From Bizionia argentinensis JUB59 (GTDB taxonomy: Bacteria; Bacteroidota; Bacteroidia; Flavobacteriales; Flavobacteriaceae), in NCBI RefSeq assembly GCF_000224335.1, contig NZ_AFXZ01000069.1:1-45926 (forward strand): a stretch of DNA of 45,926 nucleotides. Direction: 5' to 3'. Under the pieces are notes generated by a model, which did not search any database, was not told where the DNA came from, and worked only from the letters and a program-made list of their open reading frames with translations. This document shows positions 1 to 8,552 of this stretch, in pieces. The translations under genes and the position numbers were made by a program. Position 1 is the first letter of the stretch; every line of letters starts with the position of its first letter.

Positions 1-111
1 AGCGAAACTTATTAAAAAGAGTGAAATCCTAAATGAGTATTAAAACCAAGACACTGAAGCCAAATTAAGTAAGGTTTACATTTTAATTACAAAGTAAAAA
101 TATAGCAGGTT

Positions 112-249
112 ATGACACAAAGAATTTCAAAATATCAAAGATTTAAAATGATGAACCCAATCATCCAGTTTTTTAAATATATTTATTTAAGTATCAAAAT
201 AATGTTTGTTGTTGCTGGAGGACATGGTGGCACACGTAAAGTAAACTGA
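112..249 (+). CDS. Small basic/hydrophobic protein, 45 aa, unknown function
   Basis: An ATG-to-TGA reading frame encodes 45 residues. It has a basic N-terminus (TQRISKYQRFKMM), a hydrophobic or amphipathic middle (NPIIQFFKYIYLSIKIMFVVAG) that could form one membrane-associated helix, and a Gly/His-rich tail ending GGHGGTRKVN. A good intrinsic terminator lies 33 bases past the stop, which supports a real short transcript rather than a chance frame. An in-frame ATG at codon 13 (MMNPII) is an alternative start. I do not recognise a family and assign no function. A membrane-peripheral small protein is an inference from composition only. Confidence 0.55.
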   Translation: MTQRISKYQRFKMMNPIIQFFKYIYLSIKIMFVVAGGHGGTRKVN

Positions 250-282
250 TGTGATGGTCAGTGTTTATTGATTGATTAGTGG

Positions 283-314
283 AAAAGCACTCTTTTAAGA
301 AGAGTGCTTTTTTT
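283..314 (+). terminator. Intrinsic terminator after the 45-aa ORF
   Basis: A perfect 12-bp stem (arms 283-294 and 300-311, AAAAGCACTCTT and its complement) encloses a 5-base loop and runs into a T tract. It is on the plus strand just after the small ORF. It could also stop transcripts leaving pncA from the other side, because the left arm begins with four A. Confidence 0.85.
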
Positions 315-396
315 GTTCAATTAAGTTTTCTACAAAATAAATGTTTACCACTTTTTTTGGATAAAATTCGCGCTAAAGATTCACTTTAAAACGGTA

Positions 397-1002
397 TTAA
401 ATGGCTTCAGAAGAAATAATTTGGATTCCTAAATCTGTTATTTTCTTTTTAATATCTTTAAAACCCTCAGAGTCTAATGGCTGCGAGGCATCTTCTATAA
501 AGAAACAAGCGAAACCTTCTTTAAAGGCATCATAAATAGAAAAGTACACACAGATATCTGCTGCTAGACCACAAAGAAATAGTTGAGACGTTCCTTTTTC
601 TTTTAAATAACCTGAAAGTCCTGTCGATTTTAAATGGCCATTATCATAAAATGCACTATAACTATCAATTGTCTTATCGGTTCCTTTTCTGAAAACAGCT
701 TCCCATCTCTGTGTATTAAGATCTGAATGAAACTCCGCTCCTTTTGTTCCTTGCACGCAATGATTTGGCCACAAAGTTTGTTTTTTACCTTGAATTTCAA
801 TCTCATCAAACGCAGATTTCCCGTCATGATTAGAAGCAAAACTTATATGATTTTTAGGATGCCAATCTTGTGCTGCAACGATCAAATCAAATTTGTGCTG
901 CATGTTGTTAATCACTGGAACTATTTTATCGGCTTCGGGAACAGCAAGAGATCCACCAGGCATAAAATCGTTCTGTACATCGATTATAAGGAGTGTTTTC
1001 AT
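397..1002 (-). CDS. pncA: Nicotinamidase
   Basis: This cytosolic enzyme hydrolyses nicotinamide to nicotinate and ammonia, the first step of Preiss-Handler NAD salvage. The 201 residues fit the isochorismatase-like fold and the usual family length. Visible active-site residues are Asp8 (LIIDVQNDF), Lys106 (FRKGTD) and the nucleophile Cys151 (GLAADICVYF). The metal site is Asp46 and His48 (AAQDWHP) with His81 (WPNHCVQGT). The ATG at 1002 gives the canonical N-terminus. The gene lies 93 bases downstream of pncB on the same strand, with no promoter-like -7 box between them, so co-transcription is likely. Together the pair turns nicotinamide into nicotinate mononucleotide. Confidence 0.95.
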   Translation of the reverse strand: MKTLLIIDVQNDFMPGGSLAVPEADKIVPVINNMQHKFDLIVAAQDWHPKNHISFASNHDGKSAFDEIEIQGKKQTLWPNHCVQGTKGAEFHSDLNTQRWEAVFRKGTDKTIDSYSAFYDNGHLKSTGLSGYLKEKGTSQLFLCGLAADICVYFSIYDAFKEGFACFFIEDASQPLDSEGFKDIKKKITDLGIQIISSEAI

Positions 1003-1020
1003 GGTTTTTGTTTTTTAGAA

Positions 1021-1076
1021 ACGAATTACATTAATTCACACTAATTTAAAAATTTGTGGCTATTCATGTAATTCGT
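1021..1076. repeat. Imperfect palindrome between pncB and pncA
   Basis: Perfect 11-bp inverted arms, ACGAATTACAT (1021-1031) and its complement (1066-1076), flank an AT-rich centre that is partly self-complementary (CACA / TGTG near the middle). It nearly fills the 93-base pncB-pncA gap. The arm sequence resembles short palindromes scattered between genes in flavobacterial genomes (from memory, unchecked). In RNA it would fold between the two cistrons. Confidence 0.6.
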
Positions 1077-1095
1077 GTCTCAATATTTCTTTAAA

Positions 1096-2496
1096 CTATA
1101 ATTTATGCTTAGCCACTAAAATATCACGCTCTTTCTTCAGCTTATTGCTCAATCCTATTTTATAAATATGTGCATTTTGAAAACGCTTATATTCTTCAGG
1201 AAGCTTTTCTAATCGCGATTGTGAATAGTTTGCAATCTCTTGAACCGTTCGCGGTGGATTTACTTTTGCACCATTTACCATTACCTTTTCAAGCAGAGGT
1301 TCCCGATCAAAATGCTCAAAATTCAAACTTTTTGTAGCATCGAAAGGATGTATCATTTCATTAACGGATTCTTCACTAAAAACGGCAATGGAATCTGCTC
1401 CATAAAACATTCCGTTTGTATCTAAAACTCTATAAACTTGTTTTTTATAAGGAAGAGAAACCTTGATTATATTTTCAGAAAGCTTTATTCTTGGATCACC
1501 GTTGTATTCTGACAATTTATAAACACCTCCTAAAGATGCATCTGGCTTTCCAGTAACCAAGTTTGTACCGACACCAAAAATATCAATAGGCGCACCTTGT
1601 TCTTTTAAACTTTTTATTACAAATTCATCCAACTGATTGGAAGCTACAATTTTTACATAACCCAAATTAGCATCGTCCAAAATCTTACGTGTTTGCTTGG
1701 ATAAATAGGCTAAATCTCCGCTGTCTAAACGTACACCTAGGAGTTTCTCTCCTCGTTCTTCCATTTCCTTGGCAATTATAATTGCATTTGGCAACCCACT
1801 TCTTAAGGTGTTGTAAGTATCTACTAATAACACACAGTTTATAGGTCTAATTTTAGCGAAGTCACGAAATGCTTTTAATTCATCTTCATAGCTTTGAATA
1901 AATGAGTGAGCCATAGTTCCAGAACATGGAATATTATAATCTTCAGCGGCTTTTACATTACTCGTACTATCAAAACCTCCAATAGCGGCCGCTCTAGAGG
2001 CATAATAACCACCTGTTGCATGTGCGCGACGTAGTCCCATGTCCAATAAAGTACTTTCATTTCCGGCGCTATATCGAATACGACTCGCTTTTGTAGCGAT
2101 TAAGGTTTGGAAATTTAGAATATTTAGCAAAAGTGTTTCAATTATCTGCGCTTCAATTATATTGGCTTCAACCTGTAAAATGGGACGATTAGGAAAAACA
2201 ACATCCCCCTCTTTACTTGAATATATTGTTCCTTGAAAGCGAAAATCTTTTAAATATTCCAAAAACTCGCGCTCAAATCCATGCTGCTCCAAGTATGTGA
2301 TATCGGACTCTGAAAACTTTAAGGTTTCAAGAATATCTAATACATCTTCTAATCCGGCAAAAACGGCATATCCGCCTTTAAAAGGATTGGTTCTATAGTA
2401 ATAATCGAAAACCGCACGCCCATCAGGTTTGGTGATAAAATAGACTTGCGCCATAGTTAGTTGATAGAGATCGGTATAAGCAGCTGTAATATTCAT
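1096..2496 (-). CDS. pncB: Nicotinate phosphoribosyltransferase
   Basis: The enzyme makes nicotinate mononucleotide from nicotinate and PRPP with ATP hydrolysis, the second step of NAD salvage. The 466-residue protein opens with the family N-terminus (AAYTDLYQLTMAQVYF). It carries the conserved Arg/His stretch MGLRRAHATGGYYASRAA (about 153-170) and GTMAHSFI, whose His197 matches the autophosphorylated histidine of the family. The motifs LLVDTYNT and VRLDSGDLAYLSK follow in the phosphoribosyl-binding part. The ATG at 2496 gives the expected start. pncA follows directly, so both salvage enzymes are probably made from one transcript starting in the long region upstream. Confidence 0.95.
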   Translation of the reverse strand: MNITAAYTDLYQLTMAQVYFITKPDGRAVFDYYYRTNPFKGGYAVFAGLEDVLDILETLKFSESDITYLEQHGFEREFLEYLKDFRFQGTIYSSKEGDVVFPNRPILQVEANIIEAQIIETLLLNILNFQTLIATKASRIRYSAGNESTLLDMGLRRAHATGGYYASRAAAIGGFDSTSNVKAAEDYNIPCSGTMAHSFIQSYEDELKAFRDFAKIRPINCVLLVDTYNTLRSGLPNAIIIAKEMEERGEKLLGVRLDSGDLAYLSKQTRKILDDANLGYVKIVASNQLDEFVIKSLKEQGAPIDIFGVGTNLVTGKPDASLGGVYKLSEYNGDPRIKLSENIIKVSLPYKKQVYRVLDTNGMFYGADSIAVFSEESVNEMIHPFDATKSLNFEHFDREPLLEKVMVNGAKVNPPRTVQEIANYSQSRLEKLPEEYKRFQNAHIYKIGLSNKLKKERDILVAKHKL

Positions 2497-3101
2497 GAAA
2501 GAATAATTTTATTTCAATAATTAAATTGGGTTATTAATTGCGAAAGCTGATATTTTGTTAATTGTATGTATTTTCAATAGCTCACAATGGGTATTGTTTT
2601 ATATACTTTCATTCTAAATGCTTTCTGAAGTGATTCTTTTAAATATATCTTTTGCTATTGTTTATCACTTCAGATTAACAAATTAATTCAAAAGGTTATA
2701 AAATTAACCAAAATAATACAGTCTGTAGACTACCTTAACAGAACTTTTAACATAGGTTGTATTTAAAGTCCTTTTTAAAACTGAATTAATAGATTAAAAA
2801 CGTAATCATCAATTTTTTATGTTTCATACGGAGTTAAAGAGGTTTTTAGAGCACGTTTCTTATTTTTAGAACCATTCCAAAATACTTTAGAACGTATTGA
2901 AAAATTACTAAACTTCATTCTTTTATACTAAATATGCATCACAGTTTGACTTATAAACATCAATATATGGGCGTATAAAACTAAAAAGGTGACGATCTTT
3001 AAAAACCTTTAAATTATTTGAATACTGTTATTAATTTGTCATTCTTCATCTAACTTTTGCTCTTCATTCCAAATATGATATATATCAGCTTACATCCATA
3101 T
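2497..3101. other. Long intergenic region between divergent pncB and nrfH
   Basis: About 0.6 kb of AT-rich DNA without a convincing gene separates the divergent pncB and nrf units. The main structure is a perfect 10-bp inverted repeat, CTGAAGTGAT at 2625-2634 and its complement at 2664-2673, separated by 29 bases. It could be paired operator half-sites or an RNA stem. I see no recognisable FNR/CRP palindrome and no riboswitch. Regulation of nrf by nitrite or oxygen would be expected here, but the site cannot be identified by eye. Confidence 0.5.
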
Positions 3102-3109
3102 TAAATTTG
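3102..3109 (+). promoter_or_regulatory. Candidate -7 box for the nrf operon
   Basis: TAAATTTG matches the Bacteroidota TAnnTTTG -7 consensus 29 bases before the chosen nrfH start. No clear TTG sits at the -33 distance, so this is a half-match. Confidence 0.35.
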
Positions 3110-3138
3110 TTAATTTGTACCTTACAATTCATTGTATT

Positions 3139-3738
3139 ATGAAGTTTAATTTTAAAATACTTCCCGAAAAAGGCACCTCTTGGCGCACATTTGCTGTTTT
3201 TGCAATTGCGTCTGTAATTGGCTTGGGCTTTTTCCTGATGCGTGAAGCTGAAGTGGTTTCCTATTTATCAGATAACCCACAAGCTTGCGTAAATTGTCAT
3301 GTTATGACGCCAGTTTATAATAGTTGGATGCACAGTTCGCATAGAGAATGGGTTTCTTGTAATGGCTGCCACGTGCCGCAAGACAATATTTTCAACTCCT
3401 ACTATTTTAAGGCTAAAGATGGTTTATACCACTCGGCGGTTTTTACAGCCAGAGCAGAACCAGATGTTATAACCATGCGCGAGGCTTCACAAGAAGTGGT
3501 ACAAAACAATTGTATTAGGTGCCATATTCAACAAGTAACAGAGGTAAAGTATGATGGCTGGTTGGATAATCATAAAGAAAATAGAACTAATAGAAATTGC
3601 TGGGAGTGCCATCAAGAAGTGCCACATGGCAGGATTCATGGCTTATCAACAGTAAAATATAATATAGCGCCATTACCTACAGATAAAGAGGAAATGGTGA
3701 TACCAGAATGGTTAGCGAAAGAAATGGATATAGAATAA
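3139..3738 (+). CDS. nrfH: NrfH, tetrahaem membrane quinol dehydrogenase of nitrite reductase
   Basis: A NapC/NirT-family cytochrome c that oxidises menaquinol and passes electrons to NrfA on the outer face of the inner membrane. With the ATG at 3139 it is 199 residues. One N-terminal membrane anchor (about 16-34) is followed by four haem motifs: CVNCH (50-54, followed by a Met at 56 as in the CxxCHxM haem 1 site), CNGCH (74-78), CIRCH (125-129) and CWECH (154-158). An upstream in-frame ATG at 3115 would add eight residues that look unlike family N-termini, so I reject it. The nrfA start is 12 bases downstream, so the two are translationally close. Confidence 0.93.
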   Translation: MKFNFKILPEKGTSWRTFAVFAIASVIGLGFFLMREAEVVSYLSDNPQACVNCHVMTPVYNSWMHSSHREWVSCNGCHVPQDNIFNSYYFKAKDGLYHSAVFTARAEPDVITMREASQEVVQNNCIRCHIQQVTEVKYDGWLDNHKENRTNRNCWECHQEVPHGRIHGLSTVKYNIAPLPTDKEEMVIPEWLAKEMDIE

Positions 3739-3750
3739 ACTACAAAAAAT

Positions 3751-5250
3751 ATGAAAAATAAAGTACTCTTCGTCGTGACAATTGTAGTCGTCTTTTTATT
3801 AGGACTACTGGCATCAAGTATAATTAACAGAAAAAGTGAGGCCAAATATAAATATGTACCTAATGTACAGATTGGCGAAAATGAACCAAGAAACGAGGAA
3901 TGGGGTAAAAACTACCCTAGAGAATATCAATCTTACTTGCAAACAGCAGACACCTCGTTTACCTCATACCAAGGTGGTTCATCTTCCATTGATATGCTAG
4001 AAGAAGATCCTAGAATGGTTGTGCTTTGGGCAGGATATGCCTTCTCTAAAGATTACAATCAAGGTCGTGGTCACTTTTATGCTATTGACGATCTTCAGAA
4101 TTCCTTGCGTTCTGGCGCTCCAGAAAGTAAAGAAGATGGCCCTATGCCCGCAACTTGCTGGGCTTGTAAGGGTCCAGATGTACCTCGCTTAATGGATGAG
4201 CATGGCGTGGGAGAATTCTATAGCGGTACTTGGGCAGAAAATGTATCGGAAGTAGTAAACCCAATTGGTTGTGCCGATTGTCACGATCCTACTAATATGA
4301 AATTGCTTATTACAAGACCCGCTTTAGTTGAAGCTTTTCAAGCTATGGGTAAAGATATAAACAAGTCAACTCATCAAGAAATGCGCTCTTTAGTCTGTGC
4401 ACAATGTCACGTTGAGTATTATTTCAATACTAAAAAAGAAGGTCATGAAGGTACACCTTATCTCACCTTTCCTTGGGAAAATGGATTTGCAGTTGAGGAT
4501 ATGGAAAAATATTATGATGATATCGGATTTTCAGACTGGACACATGCTATTAGTAAAGCACCCATGCTGAAAGCCCAACATCCAGATTATGAAATTTTTC
4601 TTACCGGCGTTCATGCCGACCGTGGGGTTTCGTGCGCAGATTGCCATATGCCGTATAAGAGTGAAGGCGGACAAAAATTTACTGATCACCACTTACAATC
4701 GCCTTTAAATAACGTTGCAAATTCGTGTCAAGTATGCCACAGAGAAGAAACTGATAAGCTTATTACCAATGTTTACGACAGACAGCGAAAAGCAAATGAA
4801 AACAGAATTAAATTAGAAGACGTTTTAGTAAAAGCACACGTTGAAGCCGGAAAAGCCTGGGAACTGGGTGCAACTAATGAACAAATGAAAGACATCTTGA
4901 TGAGTATTCGCCACGCACAGTGGCGTTGGGATTACACTGCTGCTTCACATGGCGCATCATTCCACTCACCTGTAGAAATTGGGCGCGTATTGGGTAGCGG
5001 GCTTGCAGAAGCCCAAGAAGCACGTGTTATGTTAGTGCGACTTTTAGCTAATTTGGGACATAATGACCCTGTAGCAATGCCAGATATTTCTACCAAAGCA
5101 AAAGCACAAAAATATATAGGTCTCGATATGGAGAAACTTAGAGAAGAGAAAGAGGCGTTTAAAACCAATGTATTACCAAAATGGCTGGAAGAAGCAAAAC
5201 AGCGCGAAGCAAAAATGGATTCTAAAAAAGTAGTTAGCACTGATAATTAA
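3751..5250 (+). CDS. nrfA: NrfA, pentahaem ammonia-forming cytochrome c nitrite reductase
   Basis: It catalyses six-electron reduction of nitrite to ammonium in the periplasm (EC 1.7.2.2). The 499 residues begin with an uncleaved-anchor or signal segment (about 5-25). The active-site haem motif is CWACK (136-140), with lysine as iron ligand. Four normal motifs follow: CADCH (174-178), CAQCH (216-220), CADCH (295-299) and CQVCH (326-330). Substrate-site residues are visible as Arg106, Tyr223 and His277. Glu222, Tyr223, Lys274 and Gln276 form the calcium site, matching the Wolinella/E. coli pattern. It sits between nrfH and ccsBA, and the CxxCK haem explains why a dedicated ligase follows. Confidence 0.97.
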   Translation: MKNKVLFVVTIVVVFLLGLLASSIINRKSEAKYKYVPNVQIGENEPRNEEWGKNYPREYQSYLQTADTSFTSYQGGSSSIDMLEEDPRMVVLWAGYAFSKDYNQGRGHFYAIDDLQNSLRSGAPESKEDGPMPATCWACKGPDVPRLMDEHGVGEFYSGTWAENVSEVVNPIGCADCHDPTNMKLLITRPALVEAFQAMGKDINKSTHQEMRSLVCAQCHVEYYFNTKKEGHEGTPYLTFPWENGFAVEDMEKYYDDIGFSDWTHAISKAPMLKAQHPDYEIFLTGVHADRGVSCADCHMPYKSEGGQKFTDHHLQSPLNNVANSCQVCHREETDKLITNVYDRQRKANENRIKLEDVLVKAHVEAGKAWELGATNEQMKDILMSIRHAQWRWDYTAASHGASFHSPVEIGRVLGSGLAEAQEARVMLVRLLANLGHNDPVAMPDISTKAKAQKYIGLDMEKLREEKEAFKTNVLPKWLEEAKQREAKMDSKKVVSTDN

Positions 5251-5310
5251 TAAACTTATAAAACAGTTTAAAAAAATTTATTAACGACTTTTTGAGTCAG
5301 AATATTCTTT

Positions 5311-8300
5311 ATGAAATCTATTTTTCGCTTTTTTTCATCATCCGTTTTAGCCTTACTTTTACTATTGGTCTTTGCTGCAGCCATGGCAATTGCCACATTT
5401 ATTGAAAATGATTTTGGCACCGATACCGCTTGGATTAAAATTTACGATGCGCTATGGTTTGAGCTCGTTATGGTTGGTTTAGCTCTATGCTTTTTGGCCA
5501 ACACGTTTAAATATAATTTATGGCGAAAGGAAAAATGGGCTGTACTACTTTTTCATTTAGCATTTATCATTATTATAATAGGTGCTGGAATAACCCGTTA
5601 TGATTCCTATGGTGGTATTATGCGTATTCGTGAAGGTGAAAAGTCTAGTACTATTATATCAGATAAAAACTATTTAAAAGTTCATATTTCTAACAGTAAC
5701 AAAACGAGACATCTTCAGAAAAAAATGGAGTTTTCGCCATTAAATGACAATAGTTTCTCAATAGAAACGGACATTGAAGATACACCCGTAGTAATTTCTC
5801 TAAAAGAATTTGTTGCAGATGCCGTACCTGAAATTATTGATGATTCGGAAAAGGGAACTCCGATGTTGCAAATGGTTACCACTTCTGGAAACGGGAGAGA
5901 AACACTGTTTTTAACCAAAGGAGAAGTCGAAGTTATTGGCCTACAAAAACACAAAATCGGATTTGAAGCCCAAGAAAACGGCATTATAAATATTACAGAA
6001 GAAAACGGCGAATTTAAAATCTGGGCGCCTCACCCACTCGATTTCTTTGTAATGTCCGATCAAAAGGCCGGTGTTATAAAAGGCGATACAATTCAACCTA
6101 TGACGCTTAAAACGCTTTATAGACAAGGTGATTTATCTTTTGTACCATTATCTTTTCACAAAAATGGTAGTATGCAATTAATTAGTACCTCTGAAAAACC
6201 ACATAATAATGATCCAACCAAAGATGATGCTGTAGTACTCCATGTGAAAGTAGGCGATAAATCTGAAGATATAATGATCCTTTACAGAAAAGGATTTTTA
6301 CCGACCACGCACGAAATTAATGTTGACGATATTACCTTAAGTTTTTCCTACGGTGCTATGCCTATAGAAATTCCGTTTGCCGTGAAACTAAATGAATTTC
6401 AACTGGAACGTTATCCCGGTTCTGAAAGTCCATCATCTTATGCCAGTGAAGTAACTGTTTTAGATGGCGACACAGAAATGCCTTTTCGAATTTACATGAA
6501 TAATGTTTTAGATTATGGTGGATTTAGATTTTATCAAGCTAGTTATGACACCGATGAGAAAGGAACCTTATTGGCCGTAAATCATGATTTATTGGGAACA
6601 GTTACGTCATATATTGGTTATTCCTTGATGACAATAGGTATGTTTTTTACACTTTTTGGAAAACGAACACGATTTACAACAATTAGCAAAAAGTTGAAGA
6701 AAATTAAACAAATTGCACCTATACTTCTACTAATGCTTGCGAGTTCATTCGAAACATATGCACAATCACCCATGCAAAAGGACTCCATTCCTTCGGTGAC
6801 GGAAATTGTAATTAATCAAGAAATTGAAAAACAGCATTCAGATTTGTTTGGTCGTATTATGGTTCAAGATATGGATGGACGTATAAAACCAATTAACACT
6901 TTGGCATCCGAGTTTTTACGGAAAATTTACGGTAAAACAACTTTCAACTATAAAGCAGACGGCAAAAATATAAAACTAGATGCAAATCAAGTATTTTTAG
7001 CCATGCATGTTTCTCCAGGCGCTTGGCAGAAAATACCGGTGATTAAAATTGATGCTATAAAAGGGGGCGATTATTTTAAGCCGCTTAAAATTACTGAAGA
7101 TGGTTATATCTCTTTCGACCATTTAATTAATCCGGATGGCGATTATGTTCTTTCCAAATTGGCTGAAGATGCGAATGCCAAAAAACCTGCGGAACAAAAT
7201 GAATTTGATAAGGAAGTCATCAAAGTAGATGAGCGCTTTAATATATTATTCAACATTTTTTCTGGTAACTATTTAAAAATCTTTCCTAATAGTTTAGATG
7301 AGAAGGATACATGGTTTAGTTATAACCACCATTTTAACGATTTCCCATCAGAAGACGGACACTTTGTTCAAAACATTACGAGAACTTATTTTAATGATTT
7401 AGCCTTTAAAAACTGGTCAGACGCAACAGATAAACTTTCTTATATAGACACTTACCAAAGTACATTAGGAGCAGCCATTATTCCAACACAAGAACGGGTT
7501 GAAGCCGAATTATGGTACAACCAAATGAATCTTAATTTTTGGCTCTTTCAAACATTTTTTACCATTGGTTTAATTATGTTGGTGCTTGCGCTTTCAAAAA
7601 TATTTGTTCAAAAACGAATTATAAATTTCCTTTGGAATATTTTAATTATTATTTCACTCATTAGCTTTATAGTGTTTACTGGAAATATTCTATTACGCTG
7701 GTACATTGCTGGTCATCCACCATGGAGTAATGGCTATGAAATGATGGTTTTTGTAGCCTGGGTGTTAATGCTTTGCGGATTAATGACTTTTAGAAAATCT
7801 GATTTCGCTTTGCCATTGGCGACACTTTTTTCTGGTTCCCTACTATTTGTAAGTTATTTGGATTGGTTAAATCCAGAAATAACCAACCTAATGCCTGTAC
7901 TAAAATCATCATTTTGGTTAAAGGTTCATGTCGCAACTATTGTAAGTAGTTACGCACCTTTGGCTCTATCGGCTGTATTAGGTTTTATGGCTTTGATATT
8001 AATAATTATACGAACAAAAAGCAGTGCTAAAATAATAGATCTACGCATAAAAGAGCTGACCTATATTAATGAAATTTCTATGACCATAGGCCTATTCGTT
8101 CTTACCATTGGAACTTTTTTGGGTGGTGTATGGGCAAACGAATCCTGGGGACGTTATTGGGCTTGGGATCCTAAAGAAACTTGGGCTTTAATATCTATAA
8201 TAGTCTATGCTATTGTGTTGCATTTACGCATGGTTCCAGCACTAAACAATCGGTATACATTAAACGTAACAAGCGTATTTGCTTTCGCATCTATTATAAT

Positions 8301-8460
8301 GACCTCGTATGGCGTGAATTATTACTTAACCGGTTTGCACAGTTATGCTGCTGGCGACCCCGTACCTATTCCAACGTTTATTTATATATTGACAATAGTC
8401 GTGATTATTATAGCTATAATCGCTTTTATAAGAAGTCGGAAACCTAAAACTATCAAATAG
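5311..8460 (+). CDS. ccsBA: Fused CcsBA (ResB-ResC) System II cytochrome c synthase, NrfI-like
   Basis: An inner-membrane haem exporter and ligase that attaches haem to apocytochromes c. The 1049 residues join a ResB/CcsB half, with N-terminal membrane segments and a large periplasmic region ending near the segment at about 430-450, to a CcsA half from about residue 740. The tryptophan-rich haem-handling motif WANESWGRYWAWDPKETWAL lies at about 941-960. Candidate external histidine ligands are in GHPPWSNGYE and LTGLHSYAAG. It follows nrfA by 60 bases. In Wolinella the fused CcsBA protein NrfI, beside nrfHA, is needed to load the CxxCK haem of NrfA. Position and fusion suggest the same role here, though it may serve other cytochromes too. 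Confidence 0.93.
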   Translation: MKSIFRFFSSSVLALLLLLVFAAAMAIATFIENDFGTDTAWIKIYDALWFELVMVGLALCFLANTFKYNLWRKEKWAVLLFHLAFIIIIIGAGITRYDSYGGIMRIREGEKSSTIISDKNYLKVHISNSNKTRHLQKKMEFSPLNDNSFSIETDIEDTPVVISLKEFVADAVPEIIDDSEKGTPMLQMVTTSGNGRETLFLTKGEVEVIGLQKHKIGFEAQENGIINITEENGEFKIWAPHPLDFFVMSDQKAGVIKGDTIQPMTLKTLYRQGDLSFVPLSFHKNGSMQLISTSEKPHNNDPTKDDAVVLHVKVGDKSEDIMILYRKGFLPTTHEINVDDITLSFSYGAMPIEIPFAVKLNEFQLERYPGSESPSSYASEVTVLDGDTEMPFRIYMNNVLDYGGFRFYQASYDTDEKGTLLAVNHDLLGTVTSYIGYSLMTIGMFFTLFGKRTRFTTISKKLKKIKQIAPILLLMLASSFETYAQSPMQKDSIPSVTEIVINQEIEKQHSDLFGRIMVQDMDGRIKPINTLASEFLRKIYGKTTFNYKADGKNIKLDANQVFLAMHVSPGAWQKIPVIKIDAIKGGDYFKPLKITEDGYISFDHLINPDGDYVLSKLAEDANAKKPAEQNEFDKEVIKVDERFNILFNIFSGNYLKIFPNSLDEKDTWFSYNHHFNDFPSEDGHFVQNITRTYFNDLAFKNWSDATDKLSYIDTYQSTLGAAIIPTQERVEAELWYNQMNLNFWLFQTFFTIGLIMLVLALSKIFVQKRIINFLWNILIIISLISFIVFTGNILLRWYIAGHPPWSNGYEMMVFVAWVLMLCGLMTFRKSDFALPLATLFSGSLLFVSYLDWLNPEITNLMPVLKSSFWLKVHVATIVSSYAPLALSAVLGFMALILIIIRTKSSAKIIDLRIKELTYINEISMTIGLFVLTIGTFLGGVWANESWGRYWAWDPKETWALISIIVYAIVLHLRMVPALNNRYTLNVTSVFAFASIIMTSYGVNYYLTGLHSYAAGDPVPIPTFIYILTIVVIIIAIIAFIRSRKPKTIK

Positions 8461-8497
8461 AAAGTTGTAGTCTAAATAAATTTAATTACTTAATAAG

Positions 8498-8518
8498 CCG
8501 CTAAATTCAGCAGTTTTT
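8498..8518 (+). terminator. Weak candidate terminator of the nrf operon
   Basis: A short imperfect hairpin (CCGCT ... AGCAG with one mismatch) runs into TTTTT about 40 bases after the ccsBA stop. The stem is weak, so this is tentative. Confidence 0.3.
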
Positions 8519-8552
8519 AATATGAAGATATAAGCAAATAAAGGTAAAATAT

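Noticed and set aside
1-43. Possible C-terminal tail of an upstream plus-strand gene (frame ending TAA at 41-43)
   Set aside because: Only 13 residues are visible and another frame is also open over most of it, so it cannot be told from chance.
727-1044. Open frame opposite pncA
   Set aside because: Antisense shadow of a well-supported enzyme gene; its product resembles no protein and has no signals.
4932-5240. 102-residue frame opposite the end of nrfA
   Set aside because: Lies wholly inside nrfA on the other strand; low-complexity Ser/Ala-rich shadow.
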